A stretch of DNA of 64,000 nucleotides from an uncultured Planctomycetaceae bacterium. GTDB lineage: Bacteria > Planctomycetota > Planctomycetia > Planctomycetales > Planctomycetaceae. The stretch lies in contig CAIOKE010000324.1 in the NCBI GenBank assembly GCA_903858815.1, positions 1-64,000 on the forward strand. Reading direction: 5' to 3'. The position numbers were made by a program, and so were the translations under genes. How positions within the stretch are numbered: position 1 is the first letter of the stretch; each line of letters starts with the position of its first letter. The notes under the pieces were generated by a model. The model was not told where the DNA came from, made no database searches, and was given only the letters and a program-made list of their open reading frames with translations. Positions 63,331 to 64,000 of this stretch are shown here, piece by piece.

Positions 63331-64000
63331 ATGTTCAGTAATCCCCGACGTACTCAGCGAGGATTTACGCTGATTGAACTGCTGGTGGTGATTGCCATCA
63401 TCGCAATTCTTGTGGCATTGCTGCTGCCGGCTGTGCAGCAGGCCCGCGAAGCCGCTCGCCGGACTCAGTGCAAGAACAACCTCAAGCAACTGGGTTTGGC
63501 CATGCATAACTACCATGACGTGCATAACTGCATCCCCATCGCAGACGTGGATGGCACTGTGAATCCAGTCTCGGCACATGCGCGGCTGCTTCCGTCGCTT
63601 GAGCAGGCGAATCTGTATGCTCTTGTGAATTTCAATGTGCCCTACGATCACCCCAGTAATGCCGTGCCACGAATGACGGAAGTGCCCACCTTTCGCTGCC
63701 CATCCGATCCGACCCCTCTGCCTGCTGCAATCGGTGGACGGAACAACTACTACTGGAATGCCGGTTCGGGGATCGTGATGTATGCCACCGGTATGACCGG
63801 GCAGCCACCAGCCAATGGTATCGTCTTTCACAATCAGCGGATTCGTTTCAACGACATCACAGACGGGCTGAGTAATACAGCCGGGATGAGTGAAAAACTG
63901 ACGGGCGACGGTTCCAATGGCATCTCCACACCGCGGATTGACACCTATCGGCCGGGCACTTTTCCAAACAACGCCGACGAAGCAACCGTGCAGTGCAACG
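63331..64000 (+). CDS. DUF1559 pilin-like protein, cut by the window edge
   Basis: The N-terminal 223 residues of a planctomycete DUF1559 protein. The type IV pilin-like leader is clear: [18 protein letters not shown], with the prepilin peptidase site after Gly and the conserved Glu five residues on, followed by [20 protein letters not shown] and the family segment [17 protein letters not shown]. Later, RCPSDPTP and [13 protein letters not shown] are typical of the family. Such proteins are found in dozens of copies in planctomycetes and are thought to be pseudopilins or surface proteins. Start: ATG at 63331 with AGGAG seven bases upstream. The 3' end lies outside the window. Confidence 0.95.
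   Translation, partial: MFSNPRRTQRGFTLIELLVVIAIIAILVALLLPAVQQAREAARRTQCKNNLKQLGLAMHNYHDVHNCIPIADVDGTVNPVSAHARLLPSLEQANLYALVNFNVPYDHPSNAVPRMTEVPTFRCPSDPTPLPAAIGGRNNYYWNAGSGIVMYATGMTGQPPANGIVFHNQRIRFNDITDGLSNTAGMSEKLTGDGSNGISTPRIDTYRPGTFPNNADEATVQCN

Noticed and set aside
1-64000. tRNA or rRNA genes
   Set aside because: A visual scan of the gaps for T-loop sequences (GTTCGAATC and variants) on both strands gave no candidate with a matching acceptor stem. A tRNAscan or Infernal run would be decisive.

Overview
The window reads as a planctomycete chromosome segment. Supporting marks are a Cys-type sulfatase, a DUF1501 protein, two giant PVC-type membrane-bound dehydrogenase/cytochrome c proteins, many secreted or Tat-exported enzymes, a pilin-like DUF1559 protein at the right edge, PEP-CTERM proteins with an exosortase, and short hairpin repeats scattered between genes. 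About 37 protein genes are supported. I saw no rRNA, tRNA, CRISPR array, insertion sequence or phage genes, so this looks like ordinary chromosome rather than a mobile island.

Left part (1-20.7 kb): a tandem hairpin repeat, a lidless Hsp70, a sulfatase, a small membrane protein, a POT-family peptide transporter, a 2018-residue secreted fusion (polysaccharide deacetylase + ceramidase-like + PVC dehydrogenase/cytochrome c), a dimethylformamidase-like secreted protein, a VIT/von Willebrand A protein, a GCS2 carboxylate-amine ligase and a sensor kinase with a c-type heme site.

Middle (20.7-32 kb): a minus-strand series encoding a 1418-residue PQQ-type beta-propeller, a tandem ACT protein, a CPBP protease, a pyruvate/indolepyruvate-type decarboxylase and an S41 protease, then a plus-strand Tat-exported Gfo/Idh/MocA protein.

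The most notable region is 32-44.5 kb, a protein-sorting locus. An exosortase (40176-41441) is translationally coupled to a membrane TPR protein, and a paralogue of that TPR protein starts on the opposite strand just upstream. Four PEP-CTERM proteins surround them. These share one scaffold (secretion signal, an aromatic-rich first strand, a YTP motif, an AN(V/I) segment, then VPEP-transmembrane-Arg), so they look like a dedicated paralogous substrate set. Two of the four have a run of exactly nine G just before the start codon, a possible phase-variable switch. A dehydrogenase/cytochrome/rhodanese fusion with an apparent internal translation start lies within the locus.

Right part (44.5-64 kb): a long intergenic stretch with a strong terminator and a possible small RNA; an ethanolamine ammonia-lyase with both subunits fused behind a Tat-like leader, coupled to a NagA-like deacetylase; a minus-strand group (SGNH-like, DUF1501, DUF1581/1583-like); an unknown single-span secreted protein; a DMT transporter; a Tat-exported amidase; a SDR-FHA-RecJ group; a small secreted Cys/Pro protein; and the start of a DUF1559 protein that runs off the edge.
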